Assembly: GCA_036936605.1 (NCBI GenBank)
Contig: JAUPFV010000001.1
Location: forward strand, 315,596,809-315,660,808
Source: Limnanthes douglasii subsp. nivea
Taxonomy: Eukaryota; Streptophyta; Magnoliopsida; Brassicales; Limnanthaceae
Length of the DNA stretch: 64,000 nucleotides
Direction of reading: 5' to 3'
Shown here: positions 23,293 to 34,544 of the stretch, piece after piece
How the letters are laid out: each line of letters opens with the position of its first letter
Position numbering within the stretch: the stretch's first letter is position 1
The notes under the pieces: generated by a model
Database searches by the model: none
Told to the model about the DNA's origin: nothing
The model's input: only the letters and a program-made list of their open reading frames with translations
Translations under genes and position numbers: made by a program

Positions 23293-23985
23293 GGATAAAA
23301 GAAAATTAATACTCCAAACAAAAACAAAAAGGAGTGTAGTTTAGAGACATAAATCTTTTTTAAATATAGTTTGACTTTAAACCTACAAATATATACCAAT
23401 ATCTTATTGTATGCTATTGGTTAAGAATTAAACTAAACACTTTATGCTTTTCTATTTAATGTAAGATAATCTCCTATTTGACGCAAGATCTCCTTGCAAA
23501 TGGTTGTTGAAATAGATTGATTTTTCTTTTTTTAATTTTTCAACACGGTTTTTAAAAATAATATTTGATTCTTCCACTTTTTTAATGTCTTCATTGGTTT
23601 TTGTTTTGACTTATTCAATTTTTTTAATGATGTCATTCTCTAGATCCATATCTTTTGACTGAAAAATTAAAAATAAAAAACAGTTTGTCAAACTATGGTT
23701 GGGTAATTACGTATAATTGTGTTGCAATATATATGTGTGTGTTAAACATGATTGCGTAATTAATTTTTAACTTTTTACGCAATTATGAGTAAATTGGTTG
23801 TGAAATTAGTTTTTTTATTGCGAAAAAATACTGTAATTACATGTTGATATTGATTATTATTTAAAATTCTTTATATTTTATATGAGCTGAAATGTAATTG
23901 GAGTTTATGATATGGAGAATACTGATTTTGTAATATTTTTTTATCTACATTACAACGTTAAAATACATGTATATTATTGGCTTTG
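23293..23985 (+). repeat. Repeat R1, right half
   Basis: Continues R1 behind copia A and aligns by eye with about 35167-35850: ATTAATACTCCAAACA..AAGGAGTGTAGTTTAG, the GATCTCCTTGCAAATGGTTG block, GTCAAACTA.GG..G.GTAATTACGTA and TATCTACAT.A....GTTAAAA.ACATG. Confidence 0.75.
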
Positions 23986-24054
23986 ATTAGTAATTCGTCT
24001 TTGGACTACCGATTTTAGTGACAGATAGTCCATGGACTTTCAAAAGTTTGTTGG

Positions 24055-24310
24055 TAGTCCATGGAGTATCGAGTTTGGATAAAGTTAGTCCTCTTGATCT
24101 GTTGATTAATATAAATCTGCCATGCCGCACCATAGTCAGCATAAACTTGTATCACCAATGGTCCATCGACTTTCACCTTAACTAAATTTGAAGTTCGACC
24201 TTAAGACGAGGGACCAATGGTGATACAAGTTTGTGTTAATTATGTAGTTTTATGCTAATCAACATATATTATGGACGAACTTTATCCAAACTCGATAGTC
24301 GAGGGACTGG
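24055..24310. repeat. Foldback (long inverted repeat) element, MITE-like
   Basis: 24070-24090 (CGAGTTTGGATAAAGTTAGTC) pairs with 24274-24294 with one mismatch. Inside, TTGATTAATAT (24102) pairs with the 24254-24267 side, and AAACTTGTATCACCAATGGTCC (24142-24163) pairs with 24210-24232 with one mismatch. The result is a nearly continuous hairpin of about 250 bp with a loop near 24170-24205. No transposase. The family is not recognised. Confidence 0.7.
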
Positions 24311-24329
24311 GGAGTTCAAATATTAAGAG

Positions 24330-24619
24330 TGTTGCCTTAGGAAATTGTAATATGCAGATTCTAGAGAGAGAAAGTCTAAATACAAATGAGTTGAGTAGAA
24401 AAAGTGTTCAACCCCTTTATTAGGCTAGCCTTTCCCTTTATATGGAGGAGCCAAAACTTAGCCTTAAACTGAAATCGGTTACAAAAGAGGACTAATTACC
24501 CTTAGTCCTTAACAATATTACATAGTCATAATTGTTCTCTTGAACTTACATTATTTACAGCTCAGTCCTTAAACTTATATTATTTAGAATTTAGTCCTTA
24601 AAATCATACTTCCATATCA
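24330..24619 (-). repeat. Gypsy E 3' LTR
   Basis: 290 bp. On the minus strand it starts TGATATGGAAG and ends GGCAACA, preceded by the polypurine tract TAGGGGGCTAC (24630-24620). It aligns with the F 5' LTR, including TTTTGGCTCCTCCATATAAAGGG with the TATA box. Confidence 0.83.
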
Positions 24620-25085
24620 GTAGCCCCCTAGTTCTCATGTCAGTAAATGAATGAGACTAAAATATCCTCGAATTATTCCATATGCCGCATCAGTCACTGT
24701 GATACAAACTCGAAGTCAAATAATCCGTATAAAACTCGAAGTCCAAAAATCAATAGAAGACTGAAACAGGTGTGGATTTGAAGTAAAAAATAGTCATCAA
24801 ATTATTCTGTCAAAAACAGTCATCGAATTATTCTGAAGCACAATAATTTTCTTTTCTTTCTCCTCGAATCATTTTGGAAGTAACTTCAAAACGTAATCGT
24901 CGAATTTTGTCAAAAGCATACACAAATGTAACCGTTTCATATTACCGTTCAAATCTATCATAACTATCTAGCAACTAGACTATAGCTAGATAACTAGTCT
25001 GACACATGTCGAACTCTTAACTTTCTTACAGCTTTGTATTCTGCTCTATCACCATAGAGTCCTTTCCACTTTATACGTCGTCCTA
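24620..25085. other. Spacer between E 3' LTR and aORF
   Basis: AT-rich, no ORF. It holds short repeated bits (CGAATTATTCTG and CGAAGTC motifs at 24670-24840). It corresponds to the stretch in D between LTR and aORF and probably contains the aORF promoter. Confidence 0.45.
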
Positions 25086-25089
25086 TCTT

Positions 25090-25099
25090 TCTATAAATT
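25090..25099 (+). promoter_or_regulatory. TATA box of gypsy E aORF
   Basis: TCTATAAATTC-type box, about 45 nt ahead of an untranslated leader beginning near 25134. It matches the boxes of D (49631) and C (19565). Confidence 0.45.
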
Positions 25100-25133
25100 C
25101 ATCAATAGCCTCATTTTTTATTCTCATAACACA

Positions 25134-27601
25134 AATCACTTGAGAGAGAATTCAAACACTTGGCTACCGTCAACGTGTTCTTTATCTTTTTCAACATCTT
25201 TATCAGAAAACTCAAAATTTCCGATCAATACTCATCTTTTCCGGTAAATCTTCATCCGGTTGATGAGAAAAAATTCAAAAAACAGAAAATCCAAGACTAG
25301 CATACCCAAAAAACCAAAATCTCCAGAATCTGACAACAACTTAGTCTTCGGATCATATGACTATATTTGCATCACCCAACGAGCGGAGGAATATAAAGCT
25401 GCTAGCAACGCTCATGTTGGAACAACAACCTTAATAATTTACTACAGTAATTTCGATCGAACCAAAATTCCTGATTTCTCTTCTTCTTCAACAACCGAAG
25501 AACGTCCATTTTCCAAAGTTCTAGCGCCTAAACACCTCGAGTATCTTCTTCACAAATTAAAATTTATCCTTTGATTAGTGAAGAATAGAATGAATCTTCT
25601 TTAAAATAAATTTCGAGTACTTGTTCTTCAACTCAACCTTCAACAATCAGAAAAAGAAGAACTTTTATAGCCATGGGAGACGACTCAGAAATCGTCCCAA
25701 CTCATCCCTCTTCGAATCCAACTATTCAGGCTTCTCCTCGGAGAGAGATAATCGAGGAAATTCCTCAAGAAAATAATCCTTCACAAGAAAATGAAGATTC
25801 ATTGCCTTAACAAAATCCTTCCCAAAATAGAGAAAAAATATCAGGAGCCAATGAAGCTGATTCTGAGGCTACTAGAACTGATCATAGAGCTGAATACGAT
25901 GATGAGAATTCAGAAACTACCATAAATAAGAATACGTATACACCTCGGAAAAAGAAAGAACCCGAATTTGTTTTTGTATAAGAAAGAGCTGCTATCAGCA
26001 GAAATTTAAGGGATCTCGATGCTAATTACATCATTCAGTTGAAAAAGGTTCAATACATATATTACAAAGAAAGCCAAGCTTCAGATTTAAAAAAGCAATA
26101 GGGAATCTGAGATAAAATCATAGTTCGACTGCCTAAAGAAGGAGAAACTCCCTTAGACTGTAAATACAATGATTTGGTATTCTACCCCGAAATCATCAAT
26201 TGGGGTCTTCGGTTTCCACTGGATCCTATGATCGTGGAATACTTCAAACTTCTCAACCTATGCCCTAATCAAGTGACACTGAATCAATGGTTCACTTTTA
26301 TGTTAGTAATAATGGCATCTTGGTTATCCAAGATTCCAATCAGCATCAAGGATTTCATCTCCTTAACCCAATTATCGAAAGGTCCGAAGCTCCCTTTCTA
26401 TTACCTCACTCTGGTGGATGACGTAAAAATCATCTTGGAAGCTGATAAATTCTAGAAGGAAAAATTTATCTTAATTTCAAAAGCGTGAGAGAATGGCAAG
26501 GAGATTTCCGATTCCAACTCATCAAAGTTAAATCTCATCTAAAAAAGCAATCGCAAGTACTTCGAAAATTATACACTTTGAAATAAATTCCATCTATTGT
26601 CTTTCTCCTTCCTTAATTATCTAATTGCATGATTATTTCAGAAATTTCGAGACGTTATTCAGTACGTCGACCAGTAACTAAGGATATTTTCAAGAAACTT
26701 GCCGCAATGGCTGAGAAAGAGTGTAATAATGCTTTCCACACCGTCAAGATCATATGTATCACTTTGGGAGACTAACAACCGTCGAAGCGTCTCGAGAAAT
26801 TATTTGTCCTTCTGAACCAACTACAATTTTGGATATGATTCATTGTCCTAATTCAACAAAAGTTACTCCTCCTCCACCTAATCCTGTGACCTTTGCTGCA
26901 CTTTAACTATTTACCGATCTCAACGATGCAGCAAAATCACTTGCTTCCCAAGTCGAAGCTTCTCAAGATCATTTGAAACAACTGACCAAAGACATGGTCC
27001 GCTACAAAGGTCTTGCTGAAGATGAAAAATAGCTAAGGGAGAATTCTCAACACAAGGTGGTCGAACAATTCCACATGTATGAATTAGACAGGTCTGAGCT
27101 TATTCGAGCCGCTCTCTTCATGAAAAATCATCCACGAACAACACATTTTACCGACAAAGAAAATTTAAAGGCTTTTCATGAAAATAGATGAATACGCTCA
27201 AAATTGATCATATTAATGAGTTAGCTGCTGAAAAATGCAAATCCGAAGATCTCTAAAACTCTCTTACTTCCACCAAGGAAAAAAATAAACAGTTCACCGA
27301 TGACATAACCAAATTGAAGAAGGATTTTGAGGAGGAAAAAACTGCTGTTGTTCCTGTTGCTGAAGCTGAGTTGTCAAAAGACATATTGGCTGCCATTAAC
27401 AATGGCAAAGAAGAAACAACCATCACTCTTCTTCGAGAACTTCATGCCACTTATCCAAAGATTGAACTCATCAGTTTCTGGAATGACATTCCCCTCGAAA
27501 AGCGTCCAAGTGAAGCCTTCGATCCTATCCCCGACTCACCATCTTCAGAAGAGGAATCATCCGAAGAAGAGAAGTGGTTGAGTAATTTTATTGTTCTTTA
27601 A
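25134..27601 (+). pseudogene. Gypsy E antisense ORF (aORF), broken
   Basis: Antisense to E pol. First open part 25260-25574 (MMRKNSKNRKSKTSIPKK, Lys/Ser-rich). Then an acidic Glu/Asn-rich part near 25680-25980, then the conserved middle 26174-26455: INWGLRFPLDPMIVEYFKLLNLCPNQ, MASWLSKIPISIKDFISL, LPFYYLTLVDDVKIILEADKF. After an intron: VTKDIFKKLAAMAEKECNNAFHTVK (near 26690). A broken coiled-coil part follows, then an acidic tail 27314-27601 (SPSSEEESSEEE). The layout equals that of the D aORF. Stops at 26453, 25574 and elsewhere make it a pseudogene. Function unknown. Confidence 0.75.
26557..26641 (+). other. Intron in gypsy E aORF
   Basis: Donor CGCAA|GTACTT at 26557 and acceptor TGATTATTTCAG ending 26641; 85 nt. 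Same relative place as in the aORFs of C and D. Confidence 0.6.
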
Positions 27602-28116
27602 AAATATATTTTCGTATTTGTCAAATTAAAAATTTGTTTTTTTTGTACTTCGAATTAATATAATTGACAAAGGTTTTGGTTATTTTTTGTTTTTGTCATC
27701 TTCATATATTATTTTTTTTTGTTTTCCAGCTTCATATATTATCCCATGGCCGCAATATATAATTATAAATTATAAGTTTACCACTTGAAATACGTTAGAA
27801 AAGTTGGTGAACATGATTGCACTTCGAATTATAGGTAACAGGTAGTATATCTGTTGATCGCTACACTTCGAAAAAAATACAGTGCATTATTGAGCGTTGC
27901 ACTTCGCAAAAATTGTAATGTATTCGTTGAACATAATACCTCGAAAATGGTTGTTTCTTCAAAAAGTGTAATAGACACTTCAGACCATTCTACTCTTAGC
28001 CAACCTTAAAGATGATCAGTCTTTGATAAGTTGCTAAGATAGTTTTAAGTAAACATTTGTAAACAACCATTGGCCAAAACATGCGTTTTATTGATAATAT
28101 TGAATATGTACATAGC
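27602..28116. other. Spacer between aORF end and pol end of E
   Basis: Noncoding, T-rich. CACTTCG(A/C)A-type short motifs recur at 27824, 27869, 27899 and 27930. No gene seen. Confidence 0.45.
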
Positions 28117-28153
28117 ACCTCGTTCAAACCTTCCTCGGACACGAGGGTAGGAA
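28117..28153 (-). other. Conserved post-pol hairpin motif, copy in E
   Basis: Minus strand, 47 nt behind the pol stop (28202-28200). 28153-28131 can pair CCTCG with CGAGG around TGTC, or TTCCT with AGGAA, followed by GGTTTGAACGAGGTGCT. Homologous to the motifs of C, D and I. Confidence 0.6.
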
Positions 28154-28199
28154 AAAGTGCATCATTCAAAAGTGCAAAATAAAAAATACAAAGACAAAA

Positions 28200-29260
28200 C
28201 TATTCCAAATAAAGCTTCAAATGTTGTATATTTTATGGGTGCTGGAGCATCCTCCCTTCAAAAGCACAAAGACGATAGGACCCTGGCTTTATCCTCTCAA
28301 CAACCATACAAGGCCCTTCCCAGTTCGAAGCTATTTTCCAAGGCTTTTCTCCTTTGTATGCAGAAATACTTTTCTCAACACCTTATCACCTTCTTTGAAT
28401 TCTCTTCTCTTCACCTTCAAATCATATCTATTCCTCATAAGAGTTTGATAATGTATTACATTCAAATGAGCTCGAACTCTTTTCTGCTCAATCAATTCTA
28501 AATTTTCCCTCTAACTTTATCATTAGATCTTTCATAATATTGATTTATCCTAAAAGATGACATCGTAGATTCTATGGGGCTGACTGCATCCATTCCATAT
28601 GCTAAAGCAAAATGAGTCTCTTTTGTAGCCTCTCTAAGAGTTGTCTGATAAGCACAAAGCACCTCTTGCAAATAATTTTTCCATTTTCCTGTTGCCCCGT
28701 CAAATTCTTCTTCAAACCATCTAAAATTGTTTTGTTTGTTACCTTCACTTGTCCATTAGCTTGAGGATGAAAAAGCGTCGAAAATAATTGTTGAATTCCT
28801 TTCAACGTTCAAAATGAAGCCATCTCTTTGTTATTAAATTGAAGGCCGTCATCTGTTGTAATCCTCCGAGGAACTCCAAAACAACAAAAAATGTTGTTCA
28901 CAAAAAAATTGATCACATCTTTTTCCTTTGTTCCTGATAACGGTTCTGCCTCGGCCCACTTTGTAAAATAATCCACTGCTACGATTATCATCTGTCTTTC
29001 TCCAGAATCCATCAACAAAGGACCTACTAGATCAATATTCCATCTATTAAATGGTACCGCCTTGGTCATAGAAATAAGTGGCACCGCTAGCCCATGAATA
29101 GCATTAGAAAATCTTTGACAAGTATCACAACTTCGAACTAAATTCTTAGCATCATTCATGATTGTAGGCCAATAGAATCCTGCAAGTAAAACTCATCCTA
29201 ATAGAGCTTTAAACCCGCAATAAGCTGAGCCTTCACCATCATGCAATTCTGATAACACCT
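28200..29260 (-). pseudogene. Gypsy E integrase
   Basis: Core at 29159-28809: RSCDTCQRF (zinc-finger CC), NRWNIDLVGPL, MIIVAVDYFTKWAEAEPL, RRITTDDGLQFNNKEM. Then 28805-28602: FHPQANGQVKVTNKTI, where the Glu of the usual GQVEVTN is Lys, so the catalytic triad is broken. The C-terminus runs to 28200: KVKRREFKEGDKVLRKVFLHTKEK, WEGPCMVVERIKPGSYRL and HLKLYLE before TAG. Stops and shifts are present. Confidence 0.87.
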
Positions 29261-30076
29261 ATGGTGATTCTTGATTTCCTAGACATTGTAATAATGGTCT
29301 GCTCAATGCCTTTTTATACAATATTCCATCTAACATTATATATCTGAAGGTTTTACCTCTCAATTTTTTAGCCAACCTCGAATCATCAGGTAATGTTCCT
29401 TGAGTAAAATAATTGAGAATATCTGCTCGCCAATCGCCTCGGACCACTTCAGATGTGACAAAAAATTCTTCTATGCATTTACACTGATTAGATTGAGTAA
29501 CAATTGAAGGACTTTCTTCTAGCAAAATCCAAGGATACTCCTCCTTATAAGCAATATTTGCTAAAGAATTAGCCACCATGTTACTCCCTCGACCAATATA
29601 CTCAGCCACTACATTATCAAACATAAGTATTAAATTCTGAAGTTCCCGAAGATACAAAATTAAACGATTTTTTCTTGCTTCAGAAAATCCAGATACTTGA
29701 TTTGGTAACAACTGAGAATCCGTTTCTAAATGTACTGAAGTTGCTCAATAAATATTTTCCAATCTTAGACTTGCCAAAGCAACTTCATATTCAGCTTCAT
29801 TGTTCGAAGTATGAAAACCAAATTTAATAGATTGAATCATTGTCTCTCCAGTTGTGGCTATTACTAAACCCCAACACTGCACCCTGAAACACTAGATCCT
29901 CCATTTGTTCGAACAACCCACCTCGGATTTACCGGTGCGTCTTCTTTACTTTCTTCCACATCCGATCTGCTCGAATGGAGTTCAACAAAAAAATCTGCCA
30001 ACGTTTGCGCCTTTATTGTTGTTCGAGGTGTGAATAAAATATCATAATCCCCGAACTCCACTGACCGCTTGGTCAT
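29259..30076 (-). pseudogene. Gypsy E RNase H regions (connection and archaeal-type)
   Basis: 30076-29864 ends the Ty3 RNase H/connection part (FGDYDILFTPRTTIKAQTLADFF) and starts the second RNase H (VRTNGGSS, where the family has RTDGGSS, so the first Asp is lost). 29830-29710 has a broken NNEAEYEVALA-like stretch. 29711-29259 has MVANSLANIAYKEEYPW, PDDSRLAKKLRGKTFRYIMLDGILYKKALSRPLLQCL. The double RNase H is the mark of the Tat lineage. Confidence 0.83.
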
Positions 30077-31372
30077 TCTCCCCGAAATGTCAGGTCGTGG
30101 TAAAACATTTTCTAAAGGGAATGTAGTTCGAACCCAATAGTGTGAGCTTGAAAATAGGAGCGTATCTTCCTAGCATCAATGACTAGTTCTAATGCCAGTT
30201 TATTAACTTCAAATACCTCTTTTCTACTGCCACTTAACTTTTACTGATGTAGTACACTGGCTTCGGAACATCTGAATCTTCACTGATTAATACTGCGCTA
30301 AGTGCAAAATCCGATACCGCAATGTACAAAAAGAGTTTCTCCCATTTCGAGGTTTTGACAATATTTTTGGTGATAATAAAAAAAAATTATATTTGTGAAC
30401 GCTGTCTCACATTCCGATGTCCATTCAAACCTGCTTGGTCCTCGTAAAACTTGAAAGAAAGGAAAGCATATGTCTAGAAAATCTAGATTTAAATTGTTTA
30501 AGTACTGCTAACCTTCCTGTCATAATTTCCACTTCTTTAATAGACCGAGGTGAATTCATTGTTATCAATGCTTTCACCTGTTCTGGGTCAGCTTCTATTC
30601 TTTTTTCGCTGATGACAAAACCTAAAAACTTCGCTGACCGAACTCCGAAGGTACATTTTTCAGGATTCAACTTTAACTTGATTGCCCTTAAATTAAAAAA
30701 CGCTTCCTCTAAATCATCAAGATGTACTTCATCCTTTGAACTTTTTTATCACCATATCATCTATATATACCTCCCTATTTCTTCCGATCTGAGTGGCAAA
30801 AACTTTATTTATCAATCTCTGATTAGTGGCTCCTATCAGTGCAAGCCTCTATCAGTTATGAAAGTTGTGCATTCTTGATCTTTTGAATCCATTTGAATTT
30901 GATTGTATCTTGCAAATGCGGCCACGAAAGTTAGAATTTTATTTCCTGAGGTATAATCAATCAGCTGATCTTTTCGAGGAACGAGAAATGAATCTTTAGG
31001 ACAAGCCTGATTCAAGTTTGTAAAATCCACACACAATCTTCATTTCCCATTCTTCTTTTTTACCACTACCGGATTTACCCTCTACAAAGGATACTATAAC
31101 TCTCTTATGTGTCCGACCTTGGATAATCGGTCCACCTCAGGAACAATTGCTTCCGCTTTCTCCGAGGAAAATTCCCTTCTTTTTTGAATTATTGGCTTCA
31201 CCTTCGAATCAATATCCAAGTTGTGACGAATTACCTCAGTTGGTACTCTTGTTACATCTTCTGTCTTCCAAGCGAAAACATCCAAATTAACAGATAAAAA
31301 ATCAAGTAGTTGTTGATGTAAGAGTGGGGTTTCCCTCGGATCGTCAACCATTTCTTCTAAATCTGAGGGCAT
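30077..31372 (-). pseudogene. Gypsy E reverse transcriptase
   Basis: Blocks: LDVFAWKTEDVTRVPTEVIRH and PIIQKRREFSSEKAEAIVPEV (31372-31094); MCVDFTNLNQACPKDSFLVP and FARYNQIQMDSKDQECTTF (31036-30836); a stretch with the broken active site near 30780-30750 (reads IDDMV with a frame shift nearby); MNPEKCTFGVRSAKFLGFVIS and VKALITMNSPRSIKEVEIMTGRLAVL (30670-30425). Same order as the intact pol of D. At least three frame breaks. Confidence 0.87.
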
Positions 31373-31384
31373 CCCTTCTAACTG

Positions 31385-31933
31385 TTATTCATGCATTAAA
31401 TCCCCACTGCTAGATCCTCGGATCCGGAGTACAGTGGCATAACATTCTCGAGCTACCTCTTGTTCGCCTCGAACGACTTCAATTTGATCTCCAACCACAT
31501 ACTTGAAACATTGGTGAACTGTTGATACAACCCCATACATTCTAGAAAGCCATGACCTTCTAAAAATAACATTATAACTTGTGGGGAAGTCCACCACAAC
31601 AAAAATAACTTGGACCTTCTTCTTAAATGGTCATTTTCCCAAACTTACTTCTCCTTCGAATTCTCCAACAACACGAGCTGTTACACCCGTAAATCCTATA
31701 GTTGTCTGATCTGATTGAGAAATCTGAGGTGGGTTTGTCATTCTATTATAGGTTGAATTAAAAATAACATTAGCAGAACTTCCAGTGTCAATAAGCACAC
31801 ATCGAATTTTGACGCCAGCCACCTCTGCTCCAATAACCACAACATCTTCATGTGGCCCTGTTGTTCCTCGTAGATCATCTTCATCAAACAAAATGAAAGG
31901 AATGGCCTTTTTTCCATACAAATGCGTAGACAT
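31385..31933 (-). pseudogene. Gypsy E protease
   Basis: FILFDEDDLRGTTGPHEDVVVIGAEVAG, then VLIDTGSSANVIFNSTYNRM with the catalytic DTG kept, IGFTGVTARVVGEFEGEVSLG, and after a stop VDFPTSYNVIFRRSWLSRMYGVVSTVHQ. Same family as the D protease (42193-42807). The stop near 31630 separates the halves. Confidence 0.87.
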
Positions 31934-32039
31934 CTTCCCTTAAATTTGAGTTGTCAGGTTGACAACATGCCTCTTCCTCAAACTATCTAAATTGCCAGTC
32001 ATCGAATCACCTCCGAAAAAGGCTAATGACTCAAAGAAT

Positions 32040-33472
32040 TTACATAAATCTCACACATGCCCCTTTTCTATTGGCTCTTCGACTGCCATAAAAAAATTTG
32101 TTTGGATCCTTCTCCACATATTTTGAAGAAGCATCAAATGCTTCAACCTTTGAATCTAGAATCATCAAATTCCCAGCTGGTGCAGCCTTTGAAGTTGATG
32201 CTACATTATTTTTCAAACCGCTCCCCCGCGACTTCAGATAAGTCAGGAGTTTCCCATTTTCGATCAAAGTCTGAACCTCTTTTTCAGAGCAATGCAGTCA
32301 TTGGTATCATGACCGATATCCTCATAATATCCAAAATATTTGTTGTTCCTTTCCTCAGTTAGCCTACTAATTGGAGTTGGCTTCCTAAAATTCACGAAAC
32401 TCTTGGTTTTATCCCAAATCACAGCTACATTCTCTGTCAAATAAGCATAATACTTTGGTTTAACACATTGATTTGGCCTTGGTCTGTTATAGTTGTAAGA
32501 TGGAGCGTGATTAGAATATCCACCAGTTCAAGGTGGCAAGTTATTATTATTTTGTCGTATCTACTGATTACCATTTCCATTCAAGGGTTGCCCTAGGTTA
32601 TTGGCCACCTGACTCCAATTTTTTGGAGTACTAACTGGTCTTCCTCGGACTCTAGTTGACTCCTCGACTTTAATATGATCTTCAACTTGAGCCATCAAAG
32701 ATCCAAGAGTTAAAGCTCTTCTTTTCGTAGTTTCATTGGCCATATCCCCTGGCTATAATCCTTGGTGAAAATCTACCATCACCACATTCTCTTCACAGTT
32801 GTCCAGACTTGTTTTGGTCAAAACAAATCTCTTAGTATAATCTTTCAACTTCTGTCCAGGTTCCTGCTTGCACTGGATAATGGTATCTTTATTTGCCCTC
32901 ATTTCTTTACTTCCCAAAAACTGCCTTCGAACAGCAGTATAAAAATCCCTAAAATTCGAAATGGACCTCCTCGGAATCCAATTATACCACTTCAAAGACA
33001 TTTCTTTGAACGTCTACGAAAATGCACGACACACCAGCCGATCTTCATCTTCAAAGTTCATCATATAGTTCTTAAAGTGTTTGATGTGCTCATCGGGATC
33101 TTGCATCCCATCTAACTTTTCCACTCTGGTAATATCAAAACGCGTCGGAAGTGTTATAGAGCGAATTTCACTTGTTAATGGAGAATTTCTCCAGTCGACA
33201 CATTGCACAAACTGATCATATGTTACCATTACCGTATATAGATTTCTATCAATCTCAACATACTTGATTCGAAGTATTTCCTTCACACCATGTAGAACGA
33301 GGAACATTGTCCCTTTTAGATTTGTTTTCTTTTTATGCCTCCTCGATTTCTCTTTGTCTGATTTCTCTCTCGAAAAACCCCTGTATCTTTTAAAACCTGA
33401 AGCAGAGATTTTTACCTCGTCATCACTAGAAGTTATATACTTTTGTTTGTCCTTTTTCCCCTTGCGAGAGCA
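32040..33472 (-). pseudogene. Gypsy E gag
   Basis: Begins abruptly at RKGKKDKQKYITSSDDEV (33465). Continues SGFKRYRGFSREKSDKEKSRRHKKK, TYDQFVQCVDWRNSPLTSEIRSITLP, RFDITRVEKLDGMQDPDEHIKHFKNYMMNFED (to 33014), SLKWYNWIPRRSISNFRDFYTAVRRQFLGSKEM (33001), TTKRRALTLGSLMAQVEDHI (32743) and the Gag end GKLLTYLKSRGSG (32267). Close to F and more distantly D. Broken by several stops and shifts, and 5' truncated. Confidence 0.87.
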
Positions 33473-33474
33473 AT

Positions 33475-34345
33475 AGCGTTCTTTGGGAGATACGGAGGTC
33501 CGATAGAATTCGGTGGGTGGTGCAGGAGCTCGGAGCTGGGGAGTTGTTGTATATTCGAGCATTTCTTTCCCTCCAAATATGGTAAATGGTGGCACAAAAA
33601 TCAATCCTCCATATGAGGGAGAGGGGTCTTGAAACCCACTGACATGCATTTTTAAGCCGATCGTTACAGGATTGAAAAGATACTAAGATTTGAAGTTTCC
33701 TGTAGATGTTGTCCCAGATACTGGAGGAGTAAGGACAAGAGTTTAAGATGTGGTCGAGGGTATCCAAGTTTTCAGAGCATAAAACGAAATCAGGAGGAGA
33801 TTCAAGGCCCCAATTAATGAGTTTATCCCGGGTGGCTAACTTGTTTTAGACTGTCATCCAAGAGATGAAGAAGTGGCGCGGTATGGAGTATTTATTCCAT
33901 ACGAGAGGGCCTCAAGGCACTTTAGTGCCGAGGGTCTGATGACGGCGTACGTACGGCTAATAGTGAAGGTTGGTTTTAACTTGTTTAGGGTCCAGAGGAA
34001 GATGTCTTTCGCGTTACAAGGGGGAGGGAGAGTAGTGAGAGCTGCTCGAATTTTCGTCAAGTGAGAAAGAAGACGTCTGTTCTAAGCTCTGGTATTGAAA
34101 GGCCATTGCTAGGATCCATTAATGTTGAGGTCAGATACTCGGGAGATGTTTCTGAGGCGAGCTATGTTGGCGATTTCATTACCGAAGCATTTGATAAGGG
34201 AGTAGGGGAATAACCAAGGATCGTGCCAGGTTGAAGTATTGCCTCCATCCCCAATTTTAACAGTGTAAAGGTCGGCTGCGCAATGTCTGAGCTTCAGAAT
34301 TTTTCTCCAACCCCAGCTAGCATTAAGCGGGATGGCCATGGTCCA
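33475..34345 (-). pseudogene. LINE (L1-type) fragment, RT end and zf-RVT region
   Basis: Minus strand: NASWGWRKILKLRHCAADLYTVKIGDGGNTSTWHDPW (34330-34215), ISRVSDLNINGS, FTISRTYAVIRPS (about 33960), INWGLESPPDF-like (33830), LDTLDHILNSCPYSSSIWDNIYRKLQIL (33767-33685) and a tail IYHIWRERNARIYNN (about 33580). This is the zinc-knuckle region behind the RT of plant L1 elements. The left edge cuts E gag at about 33472. It is a different copy and subfamily from the LINE at 3540-6490. Confidence 0.82.
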
Positions 34346-34544
34346 GAATTTTTATTTTTTACCTTTTCTGCAATAGTCCATCTGGTCCATATGGATTTTG
34401 GGTTCTTTGTTAGAATGGACCAAAAACATTTTAGGGCGGCCGCCTAATTCCAAATTTTTAGGTTTGGAATCCCAATGCCGGTTGTGGATATTTTTTCCTA
34501 TCTCCTAAATTATATGTTTCTTTTAGTTCAATAGTCTGTTTTAC
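34346..34544. other. Short unassigned stretch
   Basis: Noncoding. It has GGTCCATATGGA and ATGGACC motifs but no convincing inverted repeat. Nothing else seen. Confidence 0.4.

Larger units (their letters stand above)
24330..33472 (-). mobile_element. Ty3/gypsy element E (Tat-type, minus strand), 5' truncated
   Basis: Minus-strand order: gag (33472-32040), protease, RT, RNase H, archaeal-type RNase H, integrase (to 28200), post-pol hairpin, aORF on the opposite strand (25134-27601), polypurine tract and 3' LTR (24619-24330). The 5' LTR and the start of gag are missing, replaced at about 33472 by a LINE fragment. Gag blocks match element F (39590-40490), so E and F are one family. Confidence 0.9.

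Noticed and set aside
33014..33649. 211-codon frame as one Gag protein
   Set aside because: Only the part below about 33472 is Gag; the first 60 codons come from the neighbouring LINE in a chance frame.
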